Source: Nitrospirota bacterium
Lineage (GTDB): Bacteria; Nitrospirota; JACRHL01
Assembly (NCBI GenBank): GCA_029858285.1
Contig: JAOUFN010000009.1
Coordinates: forward strand, 1-64,000
Length of the DNA stretch: 64,000 bases
Direction of reading: 5' to 3'
Shown here: piece after piece, positions 35,780-44,567 of the stretch
How the letters are laid out: each line of letters begins with the position of its first letter
Numbering within the stretch: the first letter of the stretch is position 1
The notes under the pieces: model-generated
The model's input: only the letters and a program-made list of their open reading frames with translations
Told to the model about the DNA's origin: nothing
Databases searched by the model: none
Program-made: the position numbers and the translations under genes

Positions 35780-35910
35780 ACTGCCGCTAAGGTAACGCGC
35801 TCAATGGGCGCCGCGCCAGTCCAACAGCCCGGATCAGGTTCCGGAAGAGGACTTTACCCCCAAAGCATCTTCTACCGTCTGGTACAGCGCGTTGCGCACT
35901 GAACGGTTTG
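35780..35910 (-). ncRNA. Structured RNA candidate, possible 6S RNA by position
   Basis: The 381 bases between 35724 and 36106 carry no gene but have long-range pairing. GTAACGCGCT (35792-35801) pairs with AGCGCGTTGC (35886-35895), inside which lie CCGGA/TCCGG and AGTCC/GGACT stems. A short outer pairing is separated by an open bubble, which loosely recalls the extended, bubbled rod of 6S RNA. The location directly upstream of a YgfA-like gene on the same strand is the classic 6S position. I do not see the conserved 6S bubble sequences, so this rests on synteny and folding only. The remaining 35911-36105 holds the promoter region of the plus-strand barrel gene. Confidence 0.35.
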
Positions 35911-36105
35911 GTGATGTGCCCGCGTAAGGCTTTCCCTCCATGGGGATAGCCGGACACGGCGACCCCGGGGTGAAGTGCGAAATAAGTGTCGGCTTGCGGT
36001 GGGGGGGCGGCTCGCCCACAATGTGCCCCGCCTGGAAGATTGACCGGGTGATTTTACGGCTTGTTTTTTGGGGGGCAATGGCGAGCAGCGAGGGAGGCTG
36101 CGAGG

Positions 36106-36711
36106 ATGGATTTGAACAGAATGGCTTTGCACGAGACGGGTTCGCGCTGGTTGGCGCTTGGCATCCTGGCGCTGGGACTGCTGGCCGTTCCGGGGGCGGG
36201 ACATGCGCAGGGGGCGGGGCTGACGGGAAATATTAATCTGTTTCTGGGTGGCAAGACACTAGACGAGGCCGACTGGTACCCGGTGGAGAAGCACGGCGAG
36301 ATCGGCCTGGTGGCCGATATCGGCAACCCCCAGTCATTGGCCAGTCTGGAGGTGCGGCTGCTCAGTTCCAGCAGTGACACGGTGCTGGATCTGGGGACCC
36401 TGAGTATCTACGAATTGACCACTTCGGAACTGGATCTGGGCGGACGCTTTACCTTCGTGAATATGAGCAATATGCGCCCGTACCTGGCGGGGGGGCTGGC
36501 CATGGTGACTGCCGAGCCCAGTGTAAATGGCTTTACGGTGTCCGATAGCGGGACTGGCGTCTGGCTGGCGGGGGGAATTTACTGGATTATCGGCCACTCG
36601 CTGAATCTGGGTTTTGACTACATGGTCTCCCACGCCAACGTGACCATTGTGGGGGTCAATGCCGACGCCGGTGGCGGCCATTTCAATTTTCTGGTGGGAT
36701 TGCACTTTTGA
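36106..36711 (+). CDS. Outer-membrane beta-barrel protein
   Basis: This 201-residue protein has a signal peptide (WLALGILALGLLAVPGAGHA, cleavage after HAQ). The mature part has short Gly-rich turns and amphipathic strands: LTGNINLFLGGKTLDEADW, ELDLGGRFTFVN, MRPYLAGGLAMVT, LNLGFDYMVSHANVTI. It ends FNFLVGLHF with a terminal Phe. This fits an OmpA/OmpW-type 8-stranded barrel and resembles the gene at 34420 in size and layout. GGAGG lies 9-13 bases before the ATG. It is followed directly by a strong terminator. Confidence 0.72.
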   Translation: MDLNRMALHETGSRWLALGILALGLLAVPGAGHAQGAGLTGNINLFLGGKTLDEADWYPVEKHGEIGLVADIGNPQSLASLEVRLLSSSSDTVLDLGTLSIYELTTSELDLGGRFTFVNMSNMRPYLAGGLAMVTAEPSVNGFTVSDSGTGVWLAGGIYWIIGHSLNLGFDYMVSHANVTIVGVNADAGGGHFNFLVGLHF

Positions 36712-36745
36712 CTCCCCCATCCCGGGGCACTGTGGAGAGCAAATG

Positions 36746-36783
36746 ACAAAGGGGCCACACCCGTGCGGGTGTGGCCCCTTTGT
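36746..36783. terminator. Strong bidirectional terminator
   Basis: ACAAAGGGGCCACACCCG (36746-36763) and CGGGTGTGGCCCCTTTGT (36766-36783) are perfectly complementary with a two-base spacer, forming an 18-bp stem with A/T-rich ends. It lies between the convergent barrel gene and panD and can stop transcription from both sides. Confidence 0.9.
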
Positions 36784-36797
36784 CGTCTCTCTCGGTC

Positions 36798-37196
36798 TCA
36801 GCCCTTGATATAGGGGGTGAACGGGGCGATCACGACACCGGTAACCCGTTCGCGCATGCTGTTGTCGTTGTTCACATAGACGTTAACGGGACAGAAATCG
36901 GTCACTTCGGACTCATCCATGTCCACGTAGCTGGCGACGATAATCAGATCGCCCTTGTCACCCAAACGGGCGGCTGCGCCGTTGATGCAAGCGTCACCGC
37001 CGCCGCGTGGGCCGGGAATCACGTAGGTGGCGAAACGCGCACCGTTGTTGATGTTGTAAATCTCGATGCGCTCGTAGGGGACCAGATCGGCTGCCTCCAT
37101 GAGCGATTCATCCAGGGTAAAGCTGCCTTCGTAGTGCAGACAGGCCTCGGTCACCGTCAGACGGTGGACCTTGCTCTTGAGCATCGTGCGGCGCAT
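36798..37196 (-). CDS. panD: Aspartate 1-decarboxylase
   Basis: This 132-residue pyruvoyl enzyme makes beta-alanine from aspartate for pantothenate and CoA synthesis. It has the whole family pattern: [20 protein letters not shown], then the self-cleavage site Y-E-G-S (Gly-Ser near residues 24-25), [19 protein letters not shown] and the [20 protein letters not shown] block. The proenzyme is cut at Gly-Ser to create the pyruvoyl group. The gene is monocistronic, with its own promoter 85-115 bases upstream and a strong terminator behind. No other pantothenate gene is nearby. Confidence 0.97.
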   Translation of the reverse strand: MRRTMLKSKVHRLTVTEACLHYEGSFTLDESLMEAADLVPYERIEIYNINNGARFATYVIPGPRGGGDACINGAAARLGDKGDLIIVASYVDMDESEVTDFCPVNVYVNNDNSMRERVTGVVIAPFTPYIKG

Positions 37197-37281
37197 GGGG
37201 ATTTTTGTTGTATACCTCTATGTGACCCGGGGCAGATGCCCGGGGAGACAGGTTTCACAGACCCTTGTGTGCAACGCACCA

Positions 37282-37311
37282 ATTATAAAGGGCCTCCATA
37301 TAACCGGTCAA
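37282..37311 (-). promoter_or_regulatory. Promoter of panD with overlapping palindromes
   Basis: On the minus strand TTGACC (37311-37306) and TATAAT (37287-37282) are spaced by 18 bases, placing the transcription start about 80 bases before panD. The -35 region overlaps two copies of the palindrome ACCGGT (starting 37303 and 37312), which could be an operator. Confidence 0.6.
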
Positions 37312-37405
37312 ACCGGTATCCGGTCGGTGGGGTGCGACTGGACCGTACGGCAGAAGGGCCGACGGGCAATTTTGCAGACCGGTGTCCCTGATATCAACTC
37401 CCGAT

Positions 37406-39049
37406 TTACTGTAGATCGGTGGGAGAGGCGGATGGGGCGGCACCGGGAATGGGGGTCAACAGATAGACCGTCCAGCGCTGACTGGCCTGTGGCATGGGGA
37501 AAATGGCTTCGGAGACAATCCGATAGTATCTCAGCACAAACGCCTGGTCGACCGGAAACTCATGCACCAGTATCAGGTCGAATGTCTGCCGCTGGATATT
37601 GTCCCGAAGCATGTTCCGATGAGCGGCGGCGCGTGCGACCACGTTTTGCGTGAAGGCATTTCCGGTGTGTGGGATGAGTTTGTCCGCCGTTTTTTCGAAA
37701 TAGACCGATTGACCACTGTCATAGACCGGCTTTTCCGCCGCCATGGCCATACTGACGAACGTTGCATCGACGTAGGGATGTTTGGCCGAAGCGATCATTG
37801 CCTGGATTTGGACTGTGGCGGTCCAGTTCACATCTCCCACGGTAGACGGGGCTGGCATCCAGAACCAAGTCATGTGGACGATGTGGGCGAACGCCAGTGC
37901 CACGGCAAGAACCGACCACCCGGTGCGGTAAGGCGGGGACAACGCGGGCAGCGGCCCGTTGGCCCACCCGACTCCTACCAGAAGCAGGGGGGCGGCCATC
38001 AGTTGCAGGGGGTAGGTCAGCCAGTTTCCCACATGACCGCCCATCGGGTAGATGATTACAGAAGTGCCCACTATAAGTGCGAATAGCGGCAGGGACATTT
38101 GCTTGGACGATAGTGGGAAATCAGGCTCTTTCAGGTTGAATTTCAGACCGGCGGTCGAAGCGGGGAGGGGGCGGAAGTTTCCTTTCCGGACGATGGCAAC
38201 GAGTCCAATCGCCCCGGCCCCCAGACCGATCACCAGCCAATGACCGTAGTGCCAGAAGAACACGGCCAGTTGCTTGACCATGTAGATTGGCACATAGCTT
38301 CGCTCCTCCTGGTGGATCACGAAAGTATCAAACAGGTACATCTCCCAGGTTGCTGCTGCTGCGGCAACGCCAGTCACAAGCAGGACGCCCGCTGAAAGGG
38401 CGAACCGCACTGCGCGGGATTTGGAGACGAACAGGAATATGTATGCAGAGAGGATCGCGAGGCCCAGCACGAAATACGGCTTGGTGAAAAAAGCCGTCAC
38501 TCCCAGTAGAGCGGCAATTGTCAGGCTTTTTGTGGAGTATCGGAACCACCACGGCACGAACAGGGTGAGCAGGAACAAAAACTCACCCAGCGCATCGGCC
38601 CGCGCCAGCGGAAGGACACGGCCAAGGTGTGATGCGTAATAGGCTGTGGCCACCAATGACGCCCAGGCCCAACTGGCGCTCTGGCGCCGCGCAACCGCCA
38701 GAACCAGGGCAGTGGAAAGCAGGATGCATAATCCGCTAACGGCCCGGTGCACGGGCAGGGTGGGGCCAAAAATTTTGGCAAAGGGATACACCACCAGGGG
38801 ATAGCCGATGCCGTACACGTTGGTGTACGCCGGGTGACTGGCAAGCGAGTACACCGGCTGATCGGAAAGCAGCAGCGTCGTGAACAGGGGGGGGGCGCCC
38901 TCCCTGTATTCATGCTGATAGGGGTAGTGGATCAGATTGTAGTGACGGATCAGCAGCAGTGCCAGCATCACGAATGTGATTGCCAGCACCACGCCGGAGA
39001 TTATCTGTCTTCCCGGAAAATCTTCCGCCTGCGGCACTTGGGGGTTCAC
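37406..39049 (-). CDS. Membrane glycosyltransferase, GT39/GT-C type
   Basis: This 547-residue polytopic protein has about ten to twelve membrane helices and a C-terminal soluble domain of 120 residues. The first extracytoplasmic loop has HEYREGAPPLFTTLLL, in which the acidic residues next to Arg recall the GT-C catalytic loop. The region LARADALGEFLFLLTLFVPW and a following T-K-P-Y-F are typical of dolichyl/polyprenyl-phosphate-sugar-using transferases. It should transfer a sugar from a lipid carrier outside the cytoplasm. Its start overlaps the GT2 stop by 4 bases and it is the last gene of a four-gene operon. Confidence 0.7.
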   Translation of the reverse strand: MNPQVPQAEDFPGRQIISGVVLAITFVMLALLLIRHYNLIHYPYQHEYREGAPPLFTTLLLSDQPVYSLASHPAYTNVYGIGYPLVVYPFAKIFGPTLPVHRAVSGLCILLSTALVLAVARRQSASWAWASLVATAYYASHLGRVLPLARADALGEFLFLLTLFVPWWFRYSTKSLTIAALLGVTAFFTKPYFVLGLAILSAYIFLFVSKSRAVRFALSAGVLLVTGVAAAAATWEMYLFDTFVIHQEERSYVPIYMVKQLAVFFWHYGHWLVIGLGAGAIGLVAIVRKGNFRPLPASTAGLKFNLKEPDFPLSSKQMSLPLFALIVGTSVIIYPMGGHVGNWLTYPLQLMAAPLLLVGVGWANGPLPALSPPYRTGWSVLAVALAFAHIVHMTWFWMPAPSTVGDVNWTATVQIQAMIASAKHPYVDATFVSMAMAAEKPVYDSGQSVYFEKTADKLIPHTGNAFTQNVVARAAAHRNMLRDNIQRQTFDLILVHEFPVDQAFVLRYYRIVSEAIFPMPQASQRWTVYLLTPIPGAAPSASPTDLQ

Positions 39050-40032
39050 CTGGGGGTCCCAACCACCTGATCAATAATGAAGCGGGGGCGACGCTTGACC
39101 TCAGTGTAAATGCGTCCGAGGTATTCGCCCAGAACACCCAGGCACAAAAGCTGGATGCCGCCGAGGAAGATGATCGGCAGCAGATTTGACGCCCAGCCGG
39201 GTACCACCCGTTCACTCACCATGCGTACCCAGATTACCCAGGCACTGACGAAGAGGGACAGCAGGAAAATTGTGAGCCCGGTAAAGGTGATCATCCGCAG
39301 GGGCACCACGGAAAACGAAGTGATGCCGTTCAGGGCCAGGGCAATCATGCGTCTCAAGGGGTACTTGGATTCCCCAGCCAGCCTTTCGGTGCGGTCGTAG
39401 TGAACTGTGGCGGTAGTAAATCCGAGAGCGGGGATGATTCCGCGCAGGAACAGGTTCACCTCGCCAAACTGCTTGAGCTCCTCTACCGCACGGCGGCTCA
39501 TCAGCCGGTAATCGGCATGGTTGTATACCAGGTCCGACCCCATGAGCCGCATCAGGCGGTAAAATTGTTGTGCCGTCCAGCGTTTAAACCAGCTATCGGC
39601 GTCGCGGGACTGGCGGACTCCGTAGACGATGTCCGCTCCCTCTGTGTAGTAGCGCAGCATCTCGGCCATGACCTTGATGTCGTCTTGCAGATCCGCGTCA
39701 ATGGAGATCAACACATCGCCATCGGCGGTAAACAGTCCGGCCAAAAGGGCGCGCTGGTGTCCATGGTTACGTGACAGGCGGATGGCTGACACGTTGCCGT
39801 GGGCTGCGGTCAGTTCCTCCAGCATGGGCCAGGTGGCGTCGCGGCTGCCGTCGTCCACAAACCACAGTCGGCTGTCGGCAGTACATAGTCCGGCGGCAGC
39901 CAACTCTTCGAGTAGTCCGTGTAGCTGTCCGGCGGTGTCGGGCAGGACTTCCTGTTCGTTGTAGCACGGCACCACCACCGAAAGGCGGGGAGTCCGGCGG
40001 GGCGAGCGGGAGGCTGAAGGTGGACGGGTCAT
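39046..40032 (-). CDS. Polyprenyl-phosphate glycosyltransferase, GT2 (GtrB/ArnC type)
   Basis: The protein has 328 residues. The GT2 domain begins LSVVVPCYNEQEVL and includes LWFVDDGSRDATW, RLSRNHGHQRALLAGL and the metal site in ISIDADLQDD. FLRGIIPALGF and YPLRRMIALALNGI follow. Two C-terminal membrane helices (MITFTGLTIFLLSLFVSAWV and LLPIIFLGGIQLLCLGVLGE) and YLGRIYTEVKRRPRFII complete the GtrB-like layout. It charges undecaprenyl phosphate with a sugar on the cytoplasmic face. The ATG at 40032 overlaps the flippase gene stop. Confidence 0.9.
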   Translation of the reverse strand: MTRPPSASRSPRRTPRLSVVVPCYNEQEVLPDTAGQLHGLLEELAAAGLCTADSRLWFVDDGSRDATWPMLEELTAAHGNVSAIRLSRNHGHQRALLAGLFTADGDVLISIDADLQDDIKVMAEMLRYYTEGADIVYGVRQSRDADSWFKRWTAQQFYRLMRLMGSDLVYNHADYRLMSRRAVEELKQFGEVNLFLRGIIPALGFTTATVHYDRTERLAGESKYPLRRMIALALNGITSFSVVPLRMITFTGLTIFLLSLFVSAWVIWVRMVSERVVPGWASNLLPIIFLGGIQLLCLGVLGEYLGRIYTEVKRRPRFIIDQVVGTPR

Positions 40033-40376
40033 GCCGCGCTTCCGGAACGGACGATCAGGTATAAACCCGCCAGCACCAAGGCGACTCCTGCTACAGCACC
40101 AGGGGTGAGTCGCTCCCCCAGCAGCGCCACCCCACCCAGGTAGACCAGGGCAAAGGTGAGGGCCGTGAAAACGTAGACATTCACCAGAGATTCGGAGGAT
40201 AGGGCGTAAATCCACAGGGCTGTACCGAGGGCGTAACAGACCAGTCCGGCGGAGATGGGCAAGTTGACGAAATCCAGCAATTCCTGACGCCCGCGGGCAC
40301 CCACGCGGAACAGCAACTGTCCGGTGGCGGCCGCGAAGGTGGCCGTGAGCAGGATCGTCAGCGTGCCGCGTGTCAT
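40029..40376 (-). CDS. Small EamA/SMR-type flippase subunit (ArnE-like)
   Basis: This 115-residue protein has four membrane helices: LTILLTATFAAATGQLLFRV, ISAGLVCYALGTALWIYALS, VYVFTALTFALVYLGGVALL and GAVAGVALVLAGLYLIV. It is of the EamA/SMR type seen in ArnE/ArnF, which flip undecaprenyl-phosphate-linked sugars. Coupling to a GT2 that loads such carriers and to a GT-C transferase that uses them supports this role. Whether one copy suffices (ArnE/F work as a pair) is unknown. The ATG at 40376 lies 34 bases after the methyltransferase gene. Confidence 0.75.
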   Translation of the reverse strand: MTRGTLTILLTATFAAATGQLLFRVGARGRQELLDFVNLPISAGLVCYALGTALWIYALSSESLVNVYVFTALTFALVYLGGVALLGERLTPGAVAGVALVLAGLYLIVRSGSAA

Positions 40377-40410
40377 GGCGTGTCTTTCGGTCTGGTTGGC
40401 CGAACCGGGC

Positions 40411-41184
40411 TCACACGGGGCCTTTTGGGGGGGCAGCACTACCGCGTGAGGCCAGGGCAAGTTGTTTCTTGAGTACCGCCAGCCGGGTCATTGCTCCGAC
40501 CGGGAGCACGGAGATGAAGCCCTTGCGCATCCGGTACCAGAGCGGACTCACATCGGGGATCGGCGCATTGTCGGAGATGCGCAGGCGTCGGACGCTTTCC
40601 GGAAGCGTGTCGAGGTACTTCCGCTCCACATACAACAGGGTGTTGTAGCGGTACCACGGTTCCACGTCCTGCCGATTTCTTACCTGCGGGCGGACCAGGT
40701 CAAGCGGCACAAATCCCTTACGCGTAAAGCGGTCGCGCCAGTAGGCGTAGGGTTGTTCGTTGATGTGGTTTTCACCCCCCTGTCCCGGGGGCGCGGCGGA
40801 AAACAGCACCATGGGGGCGTGGGCCGTCAGGGAGTTCACCAGGCTGTCGGCTGCCGCTGCCGGCAGGTGTTCTGCCACCTCCAGGCACTGCACAAGGTCG
40901 AAGCGACGCTCCAGGTCGATGGGGGCGGTGAGGTCGGCGGCGGCGAATTCTTCCCGAGTAATTCGGAGCGCGTCGCGATTCACATAATCACCGTCCACCC
41001 CGAGCACGGTAGAGATACCCTTGCGCTTCCACACGGCCAGCCAGGCACCCTGGCCACATCCAAAGTCGGCAACCGAGGAGATGGAGAGGTGTTCCAGAAC
41101 GGCGCTCACCACCCGCTCGGCGGAGGCCTCGGCACCCTTGTTGATGTAGGCGTAGAAATCGGGGTCGTACTGATACACGGTCAC
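40411..41184 (-). CDS. SAM-dependent methyltransferase
   Basis: This class I methyltransferase of about 257 residues has motif I SVADFGCGQGAWLAVW, then TVLGVDGDYVNRDAL, and the FDLVQCLEVAEHLPAAAAD block that is standard in Methyltransf_23-type enzymes. The C-terminal 100 residues (GGENHINEQPYAYWRDRF) are as found in sugar- or glycolipid-modifying members. The open frame extends far upstream, but that part overlaps the RND gene in antisense and is not coding. I place the start at GTG 41184 because homology begins at VYQYDPDFYAYI; no good ribosome binding site is present. It heads the operon with flippase, GT2 and GT39-like genes. Confidence 0.8.
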   Translation of the reverse strand: MTVYQYDPDFYAYINKGAEASAERVVSAVLEHLSISSVADFGCGQGAWLAVWKRKGISTVLGVDGDYVNRDALRITREEFAAADLTAPIDLERRFDLVQCLEVAEHLPAAAADSLVNSLTAHAPMVLFSAAPPGQGGENHINEQPYAYWRDRFTRKGFVPLDLVRPQVRNRQDVEPWYRYNTLLYVERKYLDTLPESVRRLRISDNAPIPDVSPLWYRMRKGFISVLPVGAMTRLAVLKKQLALASRGSAAPPKGPV

Positions 41185-41345
41185 ACCGGCTGGAAAAATT
41201 GCCTCCCGGCCCCATCGCAGACGGAAAACAGCCGGAACACACGGTAACCGGCAGAACAGACGATCGGCAAACCGGCCGCGAGTATACCATACCCGATCAG
41301 GCGTGTTGGGCTCGCGGGGGGGGGCATGCCGTGTTTGCGGCCACT

Positions 41346-44300
41346 CTACGGGGCGGGCGGAGAAGGCTCGGAAGAACCGCCCAGTATCCGGTGCTTGAGG
41401 TCCATCAGCAGGGAGAACAACACCGGTACCAGCCCCAGGGTAAAAAGGGTGGAAAGTGCCAGTCCACCCACCACCACGCTGCCGATGCCCCGGTACAGTT
41501 CGGAGCCGGAGCCGGTCATGAGGATGAGGGGGAACATGCCCATTACCGTAGTCAGGGTGCTCATGAAAATCGGTCGAACGCGCACACGCACCGCCTTGTG
41601 CAGTGCTTCGCGCTGGGACATTCCGTCGCGGCGGATGAAGATCAGGCCTTGATGTACGATCAGGATTGAGTTGTTGACCACCGTGCCCACCAGGATCATG
41701 AAGCCAATCATGGTGAGCACGTCCAGCCGCTGATCGGCCACCAGGGCGTCCACCAGCACCAGGCCGAGCACACCGCCCGCTGCTGCGGTGGGCACCGCGA
41801 TCATGATCACCAGGGAATACAAAAAACTCTCGAACAGGGCGGCGATGAGCAGGAAGGTGATGAGCGTGGCCAGGAGCAGGTTCCATTTCATTGCCTGCAT
41901 GGTGACCTGCAGTTCGTCCACGGTTCCTGCCAGACGTACCGCGTAGGGAGGCTGGATCGCCCCCTGCTTTTTGAGGGGGGTGACGATCTTGTCCTGTACC
42001 GCCTGCATGGCAGCCTCCAGACTCACGTCGTTGGGGGGCACGGCACTGATGACCACTGCCCGGCGCCGCTCGATGTGGTTGATCTGGGTAGGGCCGCTGG
42101 TCTCCCACACGCGGCTGACCGAATCCAGGGTCACGGTCGCGCCGTGCGCGGTGCGCAACGGCAGATTTTTAATGGACGACAGGGGGGCCGGGGCCACCAT
42201 GTAGGGATCCTCAGTTCGGGAATCCGGTGCCGCACCCCTGGTTCCCGGCGTGGCATAAAGCGCCACGTCAATCTCCTCGCCCTCGTAGGCGTATTTCGAA
42301 ACCGTGGCTCCGTCTACCATGGCGGACAGGGCCAGGGACAGGTCGGAAAGGGGTAGCCCCACGTCGGCGGCGCGCAGGCGGTCGGGCTCCACACGAATTT
42401 CGGGCTCTCCAATATCCAGGCTGGGCTTGGGGCGCGTCTGTGCGCCGGGGAGCACCTCGCGCATCATGCCGAAGGTGCGGCCTCCCAGGGCCACCAGAGT
42501 TTCCAGTTCCGGCCCGCTGAATTCCACATCCACACTGCGGCCCGAACCCAGTCCGCGGGCGAATACCGACGATTGCTGGACGATGGCGATCATGCCGGGG
42601 ATTTTTCCCAGCGCCTCTTTCATCACCGGGATGATCTCGCGGATGCGCTTTTCGTCCTTGGTGCGCACCCCCATGAACACCTGACGTCCGGAGGCCACAT
42701 AGAAGAAATTTTCAATGGCCGGCTTGCCGTCGAGCTCACGTTCGGCCTCCCACAGGGGGCGCAGATCGTTTTCGATGTTGTTGCCGATACGGACAATCTC
42801 TTCCACGTTGTAACCAGGGGGCGGCAGAAGGATGCCCATTACCAGGTTGCGATTGCCCTCCGGGAGGTACTCTGCCTGGGGACTCAACCACATCAGTCCG
42901 GCCACCAGCACGGCGGTTCCTCCCAGTGCGGTCCAGCGCCGGGAGTTGTTGGCACACAAACGGTCGGAGGCGTTGGCGATCCAGTCGGCGGCACGGCTGC
43001 CCCAGTCGGTCACGCCCTGCAGGGGTAGCGGTTTTTCCTCTTCACCCCCGGTTTTTTTTGCGCCCCCCAGCACGCGCCCGGCGAAGGTGGGGATGACGGT
43101 CACCGACACGAACAGGGACAAAGTGATGCCGGTGACCACCGCCAGGGCGATGTCGCGGAACATCTGCCCGGCCTCCACGTCGAGGAAGATGATGGGCAAA
43201 AACACCGCCACCTTGGTGAGGGTGGCGGCCAGTACCGCCCCCCATACCTCTCCCACGCCGTCCAGGGCGGCATCCATGCGCGACTTGCCCATCTCACGAT
43301 GGCGGAAGATGTTTTCCAGCACTACGATGGCGTCGTCCACCACCATGCCCACGGCGAAGCACATGCCTGCCATGGACACCACGTTGAGGTTGCGGTCCAG
43401 CAGCCACAGCATGCCGAAAGTGCCGATCACGCTCACCGGGATGGCCGCCGCCACCACGACGGTGGAAGAGACCGAACGCAGGAACAGGAGCAGCACGCCG
43501 ATGGCGAGAATGCCACCGACGATCAGGTTTTCCCACACCTGGTGCAGGGATTCCTCGATATAAATGCCCTCGTCGTAGACCAGTGTCAGTGTCAGGCCGC
43601 GTTCGGCGAGGGGGCCAGCATTGAGTTCGGCGGCGGCTTGCTTGACCTGGCGCATGATTTCCAGGGTGTTGGAGCCCGACTCGCGGATGACGTTGACGGC
43701 AATGGCGGGGTGGCCGTTCTGGCGCACCGAGCGGGCCGGTTTGCGGTAGCCCAGGCGAACCTCGGCCAGATCGCCCAGAAAAAGAGGTGCCCCGGATGCG
43801 GTGGAGACCACCACGCGGCGGAGGTCCTCCGGGGAGGTGTAGGCGCCGGTGACACGCACGGTGATGCTGCGCTTGCCTTCGTCGATGGAGCCTGCCGTGG
43901 TGTCCTGGTTTTCGCGGTGGATGGCCCGTGCCAAATCTGGCAAGGTGATATCGCGGGCGGCCAGCTTTTCCGCGTCGGCGATGATTTGCAGTTCCTGTTC
44001 CCAGCCGCCAAATACGTTGCTCTGGCCGACTCCGGGGATACGCTCAAAACGTCCCTTGATGACGTTGACGGCAAAGTTCTGGTAAGTGCCGACGGGGCTC
44101 GGATTGTCCGGATCGGGGCGCAGCACCAGCCAGGCAATGGCCCCCTGATTGGCGTTGACGGTGTAGAGCACCGGGCGCTCGGCCTCGTCGGGGCTGTCCT
44201 TCACCTGATTGAGGCGGTTGGAGACCTTGATCAGCGCCGCATCCATGTCGGTGCCGGTGGCGAAGGTGAGGGTCACACTGGCCTGGGAGTCCCTGGCCTC

Positions 44301-44558
44301 GGACTCCATCTCCACCATGCCGGGGGTGCCGCGCAGCACCTCTTCCTGGCGGATCACCAGTTCGCGCTCCACCTCGCGGGGCGAGGCGCCGCGCCAGTTG
44401 GTCTCCACGGTGATGGACGGTTTGATGACCTCCGGGGTGAGTTGCACCGGCAGGCGGAACAGGGCCACGCTGCCGATCAGCACCACCAGCAGCACACCCA
44501 CGGTGACCGCCACGGGGCGGCGGATCATGTGGCCAAGAAATTCTCCGGTGCCGGTCAT
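41346..44558 (-). CDS. RND efflux pump, inner-membrane transporter (AcrB/HAE1 type)
   Basis: This 1070-residue protein has the full RND layout: one N-terminal helix, a periplasmic porter domain, a five-helix block, a second porter domain and the second helix block. The proton-relay pair Asp-Asp is seen in FAVGMVVDDAIVVLENIFRH near residue 405, as in multidrug pumps. Porter motifs such as WRGASPREVERELV and SVSRVWETSGPTQ are present. It forms a trimer and exports drugs or other hydrophobic compounds together with the adaptor encoded 9 bases upstream. No outer-membrane factor gene lies nearby. Confidence 0.93.
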   Translation of the reverse strand: MTGTGEFLGHMIRRPVAVTVGVLLVVLIGSVALFRLPVQLTPEVIKPSITVETNWRGASPREVERELVIRQEEVLRGTPGMVEMESEARDSQASVTLTFATGTDMDAALIKVSNRLNQVKDSPDEAERPVLYTVNANQGAIAWLVLRPDPDNPSPVGTYQNFAVNVIKGRFERIPGVGQSNVFGGWEQELQIIADAEKLAARDITLPDLARAIHRENQDTTAGSIDEGKRSITVRVTGAYTSPEDLRRVVVSTASGAPLFLGDLAEVRLGYRKPARSVRQNGHPAIAVNVIRESGSNTLEIMRQVKQAAAELNAGPLAERGLTLTLVYDEGIYIEESLHQVWENLIVGGILAIGVLLLFLRSVSSTVVVAAAIPVSVIGTFGMLWLLDRNLNVVSMAGMCFAVGMVVDDAIVVLENIFRHREMGKSRMDAALDGVGEVWGAVLAATLTKVAVFLPIIFLDVEAGQMFRDIALAVVTGITLSLFVSVTVIPTFAGRVLGGAKKTGGEEEKPLPLQGVTDWGSRAADWIANASDRLCANNSRRWTALGGTAVLVAGLMWLSPQAEYLPEGNRNLVMGILLPPPGYNVEEIVRIGNNIENDLRPLWEAERELDGKPAIENFFYVASGRQVFMGVRTKDEKRIREIIPVMKEALGKIPGMIAIVQQSSVFARGLGSGRSVDVEFSGPELETLVALGGRTFGMMREVLPGAQTRPKPSLDIGEPEIRVEPDRLRAADVGLPLSDLSLALSAMVDGATVSKYAYEGEEIDVALYATPGTRGAAPDSRTEDPYMVAPAPLSSIKNLPLRTAHGATVTLDSVSRVWETSGPTQINHIERRRAVVISAVPPNDVSLEAAMQAVQDKIVTPLKKQGAIQPPYAVRLAGTVDELQVTMQAMKWNLLLATLITFLLIAALFESFLYSLVIMIAVPTAAAGGVLGLVLVDALVADQRLDVLTMIGFMILVGTVVNNSILIVHQGLIFIRRDGMSQREALHKAVRVRVRPIFMSTLTTVMGMFPLILMTGSGSELYRGIGSVVVGGLALSTLFTLGLVPVLFSLLMDLKHRILGGSSEPSPPAP

Positions 44559-44567
44559 GGGCGGGGG

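Noticed and set aside
35829-35860. SRP RNA-like motif CAGGTTCCGGAAG on the plus strand
   Set aside because: The GGAA loop is present, but the conserved GAAGCAG partner and the pairing arms of 4.5S RNA are absent.
41185-42108. N-terminal extension of the methyltransferase frame
   Set aside because: It overlaps the RND pump gene in another frame, and homology to methyltransferases begins only near 41184.
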